This document shows positions 54,945 to 63,534 of a stretch of 64,000 nucleotides of DNA, piece by piece; the first letter of the stretch is position 1, and each line of letters begins with the position of its first letter. The position numbers were made by a program, and so were the translations under genes. The notes under the pieces are model-generated. The model saw only the letters and a program-made list of their open reading frames with translations, did not search any database and was not told where the DNA came from. The stretch is from assembly GCF_013393905.1 (NCBI RefSeq), contig NZ_CP040272.1, positions 186,001 through 250,000 of the forward strand, read 5' to 3'. Source of the DNA: Nostoc sp. C052 (lineage in GTDB: Bacteria; Cyanobacteriota; Cyanobacteriia; Cyanobacteriales; Nostocaceae).

Positions 54945-55991
54945 ATGTCCCAAAAAAATGAAATACCTATTCTTGTATTATCAATTCTGATTACAGTTGG
55001 GCTAGTAGCTGGAGGTTTTTGGTGGTTTAGCAGAAAGTCTGGTCTGGAGATAAATACAGTTAATTCTGCTAGTACAAACACGCCCCAAGCCACATCAGGA
55101 AAACCTAGTGGCGGGACTTTCTCTTTAGTAAAAGATGTTCCTACAGGATTATTCAATTACGGAGGTAGTACATCTTGGGCACCGATTCGACTAGTAGTTG
55201 ACCCAGCAATTCAAGCCGCACGGCCAGAGTTACGGCTGCGCTATGTAGAACCCAGCAATGCTTCTCCTGGTTCTAGTACTGGCATTCAGTCGCTGATAGA
55301 CGGTCAACTAGCTTTTGCCCAGTCCTCCCGGCCAGTTCTAGATCAGGAATTAAGCCGTGCCCAACAGCGTGGATTCAGTTTAAAACAAATTCCTGTAGCA
55401 ATTGATGGTTTAGCGGTCGCAGTTAATCCCAACTTGAATATCCCAGGACTAACGGTAGACCAGTTAAAGTCAATTTACACAGGCAAAATCAATAATTGGA
55501 GCCAGGTGGGCGGCCCCAATATCCCGATTAAGCCCTATTCTCGCCGCATTGCTGATGGCGGTACAGTTGAGCTTTTCGTCCAAGACATCTTGGGTGGTCA
55601 AGCTTTCAGCTCCAACGTGGAATTTATCTCCACAACCACCCAAGCCTTGCAAAAATTGGCTGGTAGTCCTGGTAGCATCTACTACGCTTCTGCCCCAGAG
55701 GTGATTCCTCAATGTTCAATCAAAGCCTTGCCGTTGGGGCGGACGCAAGGACAATACATTGCACCATACCAAGAACCTTCTGTCCTCCCGTCTGAATGTC
55801 CTGGGAAACGGAACAAATTGAACATTGATGCTTTCCAATCAGGAAAATACCCGATTACCCGCAATCTGTTTGTGGTGGTCAAACAGAATAATCAGACTGA
55901 GCAGCAAGCAGGTGTCGCTTACGCCAACTTACTGCTGACTGAGCAGGGACAGGAACTGATTAGTCAAGCTGGGTTTGTCAAAATTCGCTGA
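54945..55991 (+). CDS. Membrane-anchored PstS-like substrate-binding protein, second copy
   Basis: A 348-residue paralogue of the protein at 51945, clearly similar over its whole length. It starts MSQKNEIPILVLSILITVGLVAGGFWWFSRKSG (polar hexapeptide plus one membrane helix). The PstS-like body has FNYGGSTSWAPIRLVVDPAI, GSSTGIQSLIDGQLAFAQSSRP, IYTGKINNWSQVGGPN and YANLLLTEQGQELISQAGFVKI. The duplicated pair flanks the type-I binding protein, so gene duplication and mixing of folds on a shared anchor has taken place. No Pst permease or ATPase is near. Confidence 0.88.
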   Translation: MSQKNEIPILVLSILITVGLVAGGFWWFSRKSGLEINTVNSASTNTPQATSGKPSGGTFSLVKDVPTGLFNYGGSTSWAPIRLVVDPAIQAARPELRLRYVEPSNASPGSSTGIQSLIDGQLAFAQSSRPVLDQELSRAQQRGFSLKQIPVAIDGLAVAVNPNLNIPGLTVDQLKSIYTGKINNWSQVGGPNIPIKPYSRRIADGGTVELFVQDILGGQAFSSNVEFISTTTQALQKLAGSPGSIYYASAPEVIPQCSIKALPLGRTQGQYIAPYQEPSVLPSECPGKRNKLNIDAFQSGKYPITRNLFVVVKQNNQTEQQAGVAYANLLLTEQGQELISQAGFVKIR

Positions 55992-56070
55992 CTCTTGCGA
56001 TCGCTTCCGGCGGGGCCTAGCCCATCGCGCTCAAGACAGAGTGGCGGAAATCGCCGCTCTGAACTGTGCT

Positions 56071-56820
56071 TTAACCAGCTCTATTAATCGACTCTGCTGG
56101 CAAGCAAATGAGGTTATCGCCTTGAGTCAGGATTAAGCCACGTTGACGCAGCTTACCCATTAAGCGGGTGACAGTAACACGAGTGGAACCAATCGCACTA
56201 CCAATTTGGGCATGGGTGAGGGGGAAGGGCAGACAATAACCGCGAATCACATCAGGATCAGTGTCGCTCATTGCTGGTTCTCCATATTCCTCAATTAACA
56301 ATGTGAGAAATCCTAAGAGTCGGTCAATTGTGCGGCGTTGTCCCAAGGCACTCAACCACAGCAGCTTACGCTGGTGCTGATACCTAAAGGCATCCATAAC
56401 TTCGCGACGGAAGTGAGGCCAATTGTCTAAATCGTGCCAGTACATCCACAGCACCGCAGTTTGGTCAACATGGGCGTAAGCCTGGAGTGTGAATGGTGAT
56501 TGAGCAACAATTTCAAATGGCTGTCCCGCTCCCACAAAACCCAAGAACGCTTCTTCTGGAGTTCTGTTGATTCGTCGGGATGTTAGCTGACTAGCAGTCG
56601 CACTAACTTGGGCGGTTCCTACCATCCGGATCGCACCCCTTTGCACCAAATACAGCAATCCAGGCCGGGCTGGAATGCGCTCATCTTTGCTAAAGGTGCG
56701 GCAGCGGTAGTGTTCTTGAGCCCAGTCAAGAATGCGTTGCCAAGTCAGAAAAGGCCGTGATGCCTCAGAAAAGGAGGATGGAGATTGCATAGGTAACAAA
56801 GAGCGTTCGGCTGAAGACAA
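56071..56820 (-). CDS. devH: Crp/Fnr-family regulator, DevH type
   Basis: A 249-residue Crp-family protein. It has an N-terminal sensor domain (SKDERIPARPGLLYLVQRGAIRMVG, then FLGFVGAGQPFEIV and YAHVDQTAVLWMYWHDL) and a C-terminal winged helix (FPLTHAQIGSAIGSTRVTVTRLMGKLRQRGLI). The sequence is very like DevH of Anabaena PCC 7120 as I remember it, a regulator needed for heterocyst glycolipid layers and nitrogen fixation under air. It lacks the canonical cAMP-pocket arginine pattern of Crp. That it sits near rbcR fits my recollection of their being neighbours in Anabaena (alr3952/all3953); here the kinase/binding-protein set lies between. Confidence 0.87.
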   Translation of the reverse strand: MSSAERSLLPMQSPSSFSEASRPFLTWQRILDWAQEHYRCRTFSKDERIPARPGLLYLVQRGAIRMVGTAQVSATASQLTSRRINRTPEEAFLGFVGAGQPFEIVAQSPFTLQAYAHVDQTAVLWMYWHDLDNWPHFRREVMDAFRYQHQRKLLWLSALGQRRTIDRLLGFLTLLIEEYGEPAMSDTDPDVIRGYCLPFPLTHAQIGSAIGSTRVTVTRLMGKLRQRGLILTQGDNLICLPAESINRAG

Positions 56821-57102
56821 AGACGTAAATAAAAGGGTGCAAGGAGTGTCTTTGTGTTGACGAGGCAGGCTTAACGCCTAACAGCGCCAGCCAATCCAAA
56901 GAATAGAAAGCAAATTACTCTCTACTCTTTTGTTATACTTCCTACTGTACAATGATGGTAGTAAAGTTTACTTACTATTCATCGATTATTCATTAAATTT
57001 TATCCTCTTCTCATTTTTCTTCATCTAAATTAAATTTATACCGCAAGACAGATGACAGAAATGTAACAAATATATCTTACATAGCTATTTAAGTAATATT
57101 AC

Positions 57103-57984
57103 GTGCGTCATAGATTACCAGTTAGCAAATATACGTCAATCAAGCAGCTATTGTATAGTTATTTAATGAAATCAATAAGCATTGATACTTACAAAGCAGA
57201 AAATAACTGCATAAGAAGTGAAAAAATTCCTCTACATAAAGGTAGAGATGAAAATAGAGTTTTATACACTTCAAGTGTGTCTTTGCGACTATCAAAATCT
57301 CAGAATCGAAAAGCGATGGAGCTTGCTAATGCGATCGCTTCTGATTTATCAAGGATTTGTGAGGACGTTTTTAGTATCCAAGTAGTTCCCCCTGGTTGGA
57401 TATATTTTGAATTAACTCACTCAACTTTAGCGACTTGGTTACAAAGTCTCGTAGTTGGGAGTTTGGGGGTACTGGGAACTGGGGACAAGGGGACAATGGG
57501 ACAAGGGGGACTACTAAAGCCAATGCCCAATGCCCAATTCGCTGTTCAATATGCCCATGCACGCTGCTGTTCGCTAGTGCTTCTGGCTCATCGAGAGGGA
57601 TTGATTAAACTTAGAGAACCAGTTCCAAGTACTAGCCTAGCTTTTTGGGATGTTATCTCTCCTAACCCCATACCTTGGCTTAATTGTGACGGAACACTAC
57701 GGCTAAATCACCCAGATGAGCATCGTCTAATTGACGAATTAATACAAGTAGTAGACAACATAGAGTGCCCTGATGTTGGCGGTTCTGTGAAATGGGAAAA
57801 AGTAGCGCTGAATTTGAGCCAAGCTTTTGAAAAGTTTTGGTCTAATTGCCGAATTTGGGGTGAGGTGAAAATTACGTCACCAGAACTAGCCCAAGCCAGA
57901 CTTGGATTGCTCATGGCTACTCAGTCAGTATTAAGATTTGTCCTAGAGGAAAACCTGGGTGTTTTTGCGCCTTTGGAGTTATAA
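57103..57984 (+). CDS. Stand-alone DALR anticodon-binding-domain protein
   Basis: About 290 residues (GTG start at 57103; an ATG at 57166 is possible). The C-terminal half matches the DALR anticodon-binding domain of arginyl-tRNA synthetase: FAVQYAHARCCSLVLLAHREGLI, then LSQAFEKFWSNCRIWGEV, LAQARLGLLMATQSVLRFVLEENLGVFAPLEL. The catalytic Rossmann domain is absent. The N-terminal half (VSLRLSKSQNRKAMELANAIASDLSRIC...VVPPGWIYFELT) recalls the N-terminal additional domain of ArgRS. So it looks like an ArgRS whose catalytic core was removed. About 20 residues (GSLGVLGTGDKGTMGQGG) derive from an in-frame purine-rich repeat. A tRNA-binding role is possible but unproven. Confidence 0.82.
   Translation: MRHRLPVSKYTSIKQLLYSYLMKSISIDTYKAENNCIRSEKIPLHKGRDENRVLYTSSVSLRLSKSQNRKAMELANAIASDLSRICEDVFSIQVVPPGWIYFELTHSTLATWLQSLVVGSLGVLGTGDKGTMGQGGLLKPMPNAQFAVQYAHARCCSLVLLAHREGLIKLREPVPSTSLAFWDVISPNPIPWLNCDGTLRLNHPDEHRLIDELIQVVDNIECPDVGGSVKWEKVALNLSQAFEKFWSNCRIWGEVKITSPELAQARLGLLMATQSVLRFVLEENLGVFAPLEL
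57455..57535 (+). repeat. Purine-rich repeat inserted in the DALR gene
   Basis: GGGGACAAGGGGACAATGGG and the following AATGCCCAATGCCCAATT are the intergenic heptad type, yet the frame stays open through them. Confidence 0.65.
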
Positions 57985-58029
57985 ATGGGTAATGTCGCTT
58001 AGGTGAAAATAAAAACTTTAATATAGCTA

Positions 58030-58058
58030 TTGACTCAATGCACCACCTCGGCTACATT
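58030..58058 (+). promoter_or_regulatory. Promoter of the small RNA
   Basis: TTGACT (58030-58035) and TACATT (58053-58058) with exactly 17 bp between them. The expected start is about 58064-58066, in a stretch without a gene on either strand. Confidence 0.7.
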
Positions 58059-58063
58059 AGCAG

Positions 58064-58133
58064 GAGTGTGAGGAGCGAACCAGCTAGGGCACCGAGACGA
58101 AACACGGCCAGTCGTCGGTGTCCTTTCTGATTT
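58064..58133 (+). ncRNA. Probable small RNA, Yfr2-like
   Basis: From the predicted start the transcript would begin GAGTGTGAGGAGCGAACC, then form a strong hairpin: AGGGCACC plus GACG (58086-58099, with a GA bulge) pair with CGTCGGTGTCCT (58113-58124), loop AAACACGGCCAGT, ending in TTCTGATTT. The 5' segment GTGTGAGGAG (58066-58075) is complementary to the ultraconserved CUCCUCACAC of the cyanobacterial sRNA Yfr1, and the AAACA loop recalls the GGAAACA of the Yfr2 family. Both comparisons are from memory. It lies between the DALR and HAD genes; the tail is weak as a U-run, so the 3' end is approximate. It could also be the 3' end of the DALR transcript. Confidence 0.62.
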
Positions 58134-58163
58134 ATATAGATTAGGTTAGAAAAAGTACCTTCA

Positions 58164-59033
58164 CTACAGCAAAAACTTTTCAATTGCTACTGCTGCCCCA
58201 TCTTCTTCTACGCTAGGAGCTACCCACTGTGCGATCGCTTGCACTGCTGCTGGTGCGTTACCCATAGCGACACCAAGTCCAACATATTCCAGCATTTCCA
58301 CATCATTGAAGTTATCGCCAATGGCCATCACATTGGCTAGCTGTAATCCCAACAACTCTTCGGCTAGGTAACGTACAGCAGTTCCTTTGTTTACAGAAGC
58401 GTTAGTTGCTTCAAAAAAGGTAGCTACAGATGTTGTTAAATAAAGTTCGGCGGGTGTGTACTGGCGGCGTAAATTTCCTAATAGCTTGTCGATTACGTCA
58501 GTGTCATCGGATAAAGCAAGAATTTTTGTCGGTTCATTCGTTAAGGCTTGGCGTAAATCACCTACGGGAATTGGGATAACACCAGAACGTTCTGCATAAA
58601 TTTGGGTTTCTTTCGTTAATTCACGGACATATAGCTGATCGTTGATATAAAAGTGGACAGATAGGAGCGATCGCAACTCAGGTTGTTCAAAATAGTCGAT
58701 TAGCTGGTAGGCTATTTCTCTAGAAACAACCCAGTGGCGATGAATTTTTTGGGTGATCGGGTCTTGAATCCAGGCTCCTTGATAGGCCATTAATGGTAGG
58801 GTAGAGCCGATGTCTTGGTGAAAACGCAAGGCTGAACGATACATTCGACCGGTGGCGATCGCCACTTGAATTCCTCGTGCTTGCGCTGCCACAATAGCTT
58901 GCTTTACACCTGCACTGATGGTGTTAGAGTGCCCTGCGATCGTGCCATCTATATCCAAAACTAGTAGTTTAATGTCTTTTGCAGCAGCCTGATGATCGGT
59001 AGATGCCAAATGAGTGGCAAATGCTTTCTGCAT
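58164..59033 (-). CDS. Cof-type HAD-IIB phosphatase
   Basis: A 289-residue haloacid-dehalogenase hydrolase of the Cof/YbjI class. Motif I is LLVLDIDGTIAG (nucleophile Asp27 or thereabouts), motif II is IATGRMY, and motif III/IV is the C-terminal KGTAVRYLAEELL...VMAIGDNFNDVEMLEYVGLGVAMGNAP. A large C2 cap fills the middle. Members dephosphorylate sugar phosphates, FMN or similar small molecules; the substrate here is not known. It is separated from the PEP-CTERM gene by a terminator. Confidence 0.92.
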   Translation of the reverse strand: MQKAFATHLASTDHQAAAKDIKLLVLDIDGTIAGHSNTISAGVKQAIVAAQARGIQVAIATGRMYRSALRFHQDIGSTLPLMAYQGAWIQDPITQKIHRHWVVSREIAYQLIDYFEQPELRSLLSVHFYINDQLYVRELTKETQIYAERSGVIPIPVGDLRQALTNEPTKILALSDDTDVIDKLLGNLRRQYTPAELYLTTSVATFFEATNASVNKGTAVRYLAEELLGLQLANVMAIGDNFNDVEMLEYVGLGVAMGNAPAAVQAIAQWVAPSVEEDGAAVAIEKFLL

Positions 59034-59227
59034 AATTTCCTAGATTTTAAGTTCCAGTTAGAGGTTAACAGGGTCTAACGACCAGTGGGAAGTAATAACA
59101 AAAATTGGGTTCTCTGCTCAACCTAATTTTTATAACATAAAGATGCCGAATCACAATATTTTAGATTGCTATAGTATTTTTTAAATATTGTTCAAAATTG
59201 CTCAAAATTCTGGATAATAATCATAAC

Positions 59228-59262
59228 AAAAAACCCCAATTATCGAAAAGATCGGGGTTTTT
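59228..59262 (-). terminator. Rho-independent terminator of the PEP-CTERM gene
   Basis: AAAAAACCCC (59228-59237) and GGGGTTTTT (59254-59262) pair with an additional ATC/GAT step inside, giving a hairpin with U-runs on both strands. It follows the PEP-CTERM gene by about 50 bp. Confidence 0.8.
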
Positions 59263-59309
59263 AATTTATAGAATGGAAAAAACCGCTTATTCAAGAAAGT
59301 CTATGAATT

Positions 59310-60008
59310 TTACCCTTTGATCCAGCTTTTTTTGCGTTGTGACAACAGACAAAGCCCAGCAATTAAACCAACTCCAAGGGTGGTGGAGGGTTCAGGTATC
59401 GATTTAACATCATCGTAGTCATAAGTTACTTTGATATTTGCTTTGGCAAATGTTTTGACATAAGATGCTATGTTGCCCGAACCTGAAACTACTGAATTAG
59501 CTCTAGCTGAGAACAAAAAGTCTATGTTGCTATTACCAATGAAAGACTGCAAGAATTGGGTATTAGTGAAAGACTGAGTACCAGATTGTGTGGCAGTTAG
59601 TCCAGAAACAGTCTTTCCAGATGTACCACCAAAATCAATGATGTCGTCAGATTGATCAACTTCGTAACTGAAGCTATTTTGCGGATTGAGCGCAAATAGA
59701 GACTGATTATTTAGTTTTAAAGCGAGTTGACTGGCAAGATTTACTGTCACCGGACTTGAAGTATTACCTGTGTTTTCAAAACCTGCATTTCCAAGTATAT
59801 CGCCAGTAAATCCTATCGTTACACCCTTGAGAGTGCCTAAAGACGAGTTAAATTGTTGGATGCTCAAAGGTGCATCAACGATATTTGTCAACTTATAGTC
59901 AAGGGAACTAGTGTACGAGAGAGAAGCTGCATTAGCTGCGCTAGATGTTGCAACTATTCCTGCCAACGTTGTCGCAGCTGACAGAGTGTTCAATAATTTT
60001 GTTTTCAT
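59310..60008 (-). CDS. PEP-CTERM sorted exported protein
   Basis: A 232-residue protein with a signal peptide (MKTKLLNTLSAATTLAGIVATSSAANA), a Ser/Thr/Asn-rich beta-type body (choice-of-anchor E-like: FNSSLGTLKGVTIGFTGDILGNAGFEN; VTVNLASQLALKLNNQ) and the sorting tail SIPEPSTTLGVGLIAGLCLLSQRKKSW: PEP motif, hydrophobic helix, basic end. Such proteins are processed by exosortase and displayed at the cell surface or exopolysaccharide. No exosortase gene is in the window. The gap of 550 bp between it and polA (60009-60562) is AT-rich with a CCGATTTCTGC...GGGATTTGG patch and no gene. Confidence 0.9.
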   Translation of the reverse strand: MKTKLLNTLSAATTLAGIVATSSAANAASLSYTSSLDYKLTNIVDAPLSIQQFNSSLGTLKGVTIGFTGDILGNAGFENTGNTSSPVTVNLASQLALKLNNQSLFALNPQNSFSYEVDQSDDIIDFGGTSGKTVSGLTATQSGTQSFTNTQFLQSFIGNSNIDFLFSARANSVVSGSGNIASYVKTFAKANIKVTYDYDDVKSIPEPSTTLGVGLIAGLCLLSQRKKSWIKG

Positions 60009-60562
60009 GATGAAAGATTTTTTCTAAAACGAATCATTACGGGATTACTAACTTACTTTCTAACTCTGAAACTTTACTTGTAGGCTTGATAAATACACGT
60101 AACTTTATGTAAAGCTTTTATATTCAAGTCCCTTCCGAAAGTATAGTTCATGATTGGTACATATAAAGTTTTATTAAAGAAGAGAGGCTTTGTATAGTGG
60201 CAGTCTTATGTCGAAATACTAATTTAGTGTTTGTGGTTCCTGAAAAGTAAGCTAGGTCTATCTAATTCAACATAAAACGCTCAGAAGTATAGATCCCCGA
60301 TTTCTGCTGAAAAGTTGGGGATTTGGTTGCTGTGTTGATACTCACGTACTTAATTAGGGTAGTATTCCTGGTAAAAGTTGGTTCTACTGGGCTTCCGTAC
60401 TAAAACTGTAAATACTTAGAGTTTATCATGTACAAAATTAGACATTAAGTGATTTATAAAGTAATTTACACTGAATAAAGTACGCTATTATCGCCAAAGC
60501 CAAGCTGAACGAGCATTTTAAATTGCTAACTATGTGACAAAGCTTCTGGCTAAAATAGGGCT

Positions 60563-63508
60563 ATGTCTGAAACTTTCACTTCTGTAACTACAACACGCCC
60601 CACGTTCATCCTCGTCGATGGACACTCGCTGGCCTATCGTTCATACTTTGCTTTCGCCAAAGGGCGAGATGGAGGACTGCGTACTAAAGCAGGCATTCCC
60701 ACCAGTATATGTTTTGGTTTTGTGAAGTGCCTGCTGGAGGTAATGGCAACACAACAGCCTCAAGCAATGGCGATCGCTTTTGATTTGGCTGAGGCAACTT
60801 TTCGCCACGAAGCCGACGAGACTTATAAAGCTGATCGCCCGGAAACGCCAGAAGACTTTATTCCTGACTTAGAAAATCTCCATGAATTGCTGAATGGCTT
60901 CAATCTACCCTTTTTCACTGCCCCTGGTTTTGAGGCTGATGATGTTTTGGGAACCTTAGCACAGCGAGTCACTGCGGCTGGTTATAGGGTGAAGATTCTG
61001 ACTGGCGATCGCGATTTATTTCAACTGATCGATTCTGACAAAGAAATCACTGTTCTAAATTTTAGTCCAGATGCTCTAAAGCGCTCTACAAATAGCATCA
61101 CGGAATTTGAAGCAGAACAAGTAAAAGAGAAGATGGGCGTTTTACCTTCACAAATTATTGATTTCAAAGCTCTTTGTGGTGATAAATCAGATAATATTCC
61201 TGGTGTCAAGGGAATTGGGGAAAAAACAGCAGTACAACTGCTAAATACCTATGGTTCACTTGAGAATGTTTACGCTGCGTTAGATGAAATTAAAGGCGCA
61301 ACTCAGAAAAAACTGGCAGCAGGTAAAGAAGATGCCGAGAAGTCTCGCTATTTGGCAACTATAGTTTTAGATGTTCCTATAGAATTTAATTTAGAAGATT
61401 GTAAATTAAAAGGTTTTGATACAAGCGTCTTATCACCAATTTTAGAAAAATTAGAATTCAAGTCTTTTTTAGGCAGGATAAACGACCTTCAGCAACGTTT
61501 TGGTGGCAAAATTGAAGAAAAGCAAGAAGCCAAAACAGACGCAAGTAATCCTAATTCTACGAACTCAGAATTCAGCGCTGATGAAGATAATGATTTGTGG
61601 TTTTTCAGTGCTAGTGATACAGCAGCAGTTCCACAACAATCTACTTCCCCAATTACACCACGCATTATTAACACCGAAACAAAATTAACTGAGTTAGTGC
61701 AACTTTTGCAAAAATTCACTAATCCAGAAACACCCGTTGCTTGGGATACTGAAACTACCGCTTTAGAACCAAGAGATGCTGAGTTAGTAGGAATTGGCTG
61801 CTGTTGGGGAACACAACCAGATGAAGTAGCCTATATTCCTGTGGGGCACAAAACTGGAGAAAATTTGCATAAATATTTGGTGCTAGAAGCATTACGTCCA
61901 ATTCTTGAAAGTGCTGATTATCCCAAAGCTTTACAAAATGCCAAATTTGACCGATTAGTTCTCAGGTGTCAAGGAATTAATTTGGCGGGAGTGATATTTG
62001 ATCCCATGCTAGCAAGTTACATTCTCAATCCCGATTCAAGTCATAATTTGATGGATTTGTCGCAGCGATATTTGGGATTGATAGCTAAAAGTTACTTAGA
62101 TTTAGTTCCTAAAGGCAAAACTATCGCTGATATAGATATTCCGGCTGTTGCTGATTACTGCGGGATGGATGCTTATTCTACCTTTGGTTTAGTGGCAAAA
62201 TTGCGTGAGGATCTGGAGAAAATTCCGTCTTTGTCTAAGTTGTTAGTGGAAGTAGAACAGCCACTAGAAGCAGTTTTAGCCGAAATGGAATACACAGGTG
62301 TTCGCATTAATTCAGCTTATTTACAAGAACTTTCGCAGCATTTAGAAACAGAATTAGCCAGGTTAAAAGAGGAAGCAACTGAAATAGCTGGAGAAAATTT
62401 TAACTTAGGTTCTCCTAAGCAATTGAGTCAAATCTTGTTTGAAAAATTGGGGTTAAGTACTAGACATTCTCGTAAAATTCAAACAGGATTCTCTACAGAC
62501 GCAGCAACTCTCGAAAGACTTCAAGAAGATGATAACACTGGGTTTGTTGAGGCGATCATTGAGTATCGCACCCTATCTAAATTAAAGTCTACTTATGTTG
62601 ATGCCTTACCTGCATTGGTGCGTCCAGATACTCAGCGAGTGCATACTGATTTTAATCAAGCAGCAACATCGACGGGTAGGTTATCTTCTTCTAATCCGAA
62701 TTTGCAAAATATCCCCATTCGTACAGCTTTTAGTCGCCAAATTCGCAAGGCATTTTTGCCTGAAGCTGGTTGGTTAATGGTGGCTGCTGATTACTCACAA
62801 ATTGAATTACGGATTTTGGCTCATTTGAGTCAAGAGCCGATATTAGTGCAAGCATATCAGCAAAATGAAGATGTTCATACTGTGACGGCGCGGTTAGTCT
62901 TTGAAAAAGAAAATATCACCTCAGAAGAACGAGGGATGGCAAAAACTATCAATTTTGGCGTGATTTATGGAATGGGTTCTCTCAGGTTTTCACGCTCAAC
63001 TGGGATAGATAAGACTATTGCCAACGAGTTCATTAAGCGGTTTAATGAACGATATCCGAAAGTTTTTGCATATTTGGAGCGAGTGAAAAAAGAAGCGATC
63101 GCTCTTGGTTATGTAGAAACTATTTTCGGTCGTCGTCGTTATTTTGACTTTACTAATAACAGTTTACGTCAATTAAAAGGCAGTAATCCTGAAGATATCG
63201 ATTTGAGTAAGTTGAAAAATTTGGGTGCTTATGATGCAGGTTTATTACGCTCTGCGGCTAATGCACCAATTCAAGGTTCTAATGCTGATATTATCAAAAT
63301 TGCAATGGTCAGATTGCATGAGGTTTTAAAGAACTATCAGGCGCGCTTGTTGTTGCAAGTTCACGATGAATTAGTGTTTGAAATTCCACCTGATGAGTGG
63401 GAAGAATTACAACTACAAATTAAATCGGTGATGGAAAATGCAGTGCAGTTGAGTGTGCCTTTGCTGGTAGAGGCGCGTGTCGGTGAAAATTGGATGGAGA
63501 CGAAGTAA
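60563..63508 (+). CDS. polA: DNA polymerase I
   Basis: A 981-residue family-A polymerase with all three activities. The 5'-3' nuclease domain (about residues 12-315) has FILVDGHSLAYRSYFA and FEADDVLGTLAQRV, plus GDKSDNIPGVKGIGEKTA. The 3'-5' exonuclease (about 385-570) retains the metal-binding residues in WDTETTALEP, NAKFDRLVL and DYCGMDAYS, so proofreading should work. The polymerase has motif A DYSQIELRILAHLS, motif B region RGMAKTINFGVIYGMG, and motif C VHDELVFEIP. A low-complexity linker (about 320-360) joins the first two domains. It functions in repair and Okazaki fragment maturation. Length is typical for cyanobacteria. Confidence 0.97.
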   Translation: MSETFTSVTTTRPTFILVDGHSLAYRSYFAFAKGRDGGLRTKAGIPTSICFGFVKCLLEVMATQQPQAMAIAFDLAEATFRHEADETYKADRPETPEDFIPDLENLHELLNGFNLPFFTAPGFEADDVLGTLAQRVTAAGYRVKILTGDRDLFQLIDSDKEITVLNFSPDALKRSTNSITEFEAEQVKEKMGVLPSQIIDFKALCGDKSDNIPGVKGIGEKTAVQLLNTYGSLENVYAALDEIKGATQKKLAAGKEDAEKSRYLATIVLDVPIEFNLEDCKLKGFDTSVLSPILEKLEFKSFLGRINDLQQRFGGKIEEKQEAKTDASNPNSTNSEFSADEDNDLWFFSASDTAAVPQQSTSPITPRIINTETKLTELVQLLQKFTNPETPVAWDTETTALEPRDAELVGIGCCWGTQPDEVAYIPVGHKTGENLHKYLVLEALRPILESADYPKALQNAKFDRLVLRCQGINLAGVIFDPMLASYILNPDSSHNLMDLSQRYLGLIAKSYLDLVPKGKTIADIDIPAVADYCGMDAYSTFGLVAKLREDLEKIPSLSKLLVEVEQPLEAVLAEMEYTGVRINSAYLQELSQHLETELARLKEEATEIAGENFNLGSPKQLSQILFEKLGLSTRHSRKIQTGFSTDAATLERLQEDDNTGFVEAIIEYRTLSKLKSTYVDALPALVRPDTQRVHTDFNQAATSTGRLSSSNPNLQNIPIRTAFSRQIRKAFLPEAGWLMVAADYSQIELRILAHLSQEPILVQAYQQNEDVHTVTARLVFEKENITSEERGMAKTINFGVIYGMGSLRFSRSTGIDKTIANEFIKRFNERYPKVFAYLERVKKEAIALGYVETIFGRRRYFDFTNNSLRQLKGSNPEDIDLSKLKNLGAYDAGLLRSAANAPIQGSNADIIKIAMVRLHEVLKNYQARLLLQVHDELVFEIPPDEWEELQLQIKSVMENAVQLSVPLLVEARVGENWMETK

Positions 63509-63534
63509 GTTTAACTGGGGATTGGAATTTTAAT

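Noticed and set aside
58060..58080. Yfr1-like motif CTCCTCACAC on the minus strand
   Set aside because: On that strand there is no U-rich terminator hairpin after it and no good promoter; the plus-strand transcript is better supported.
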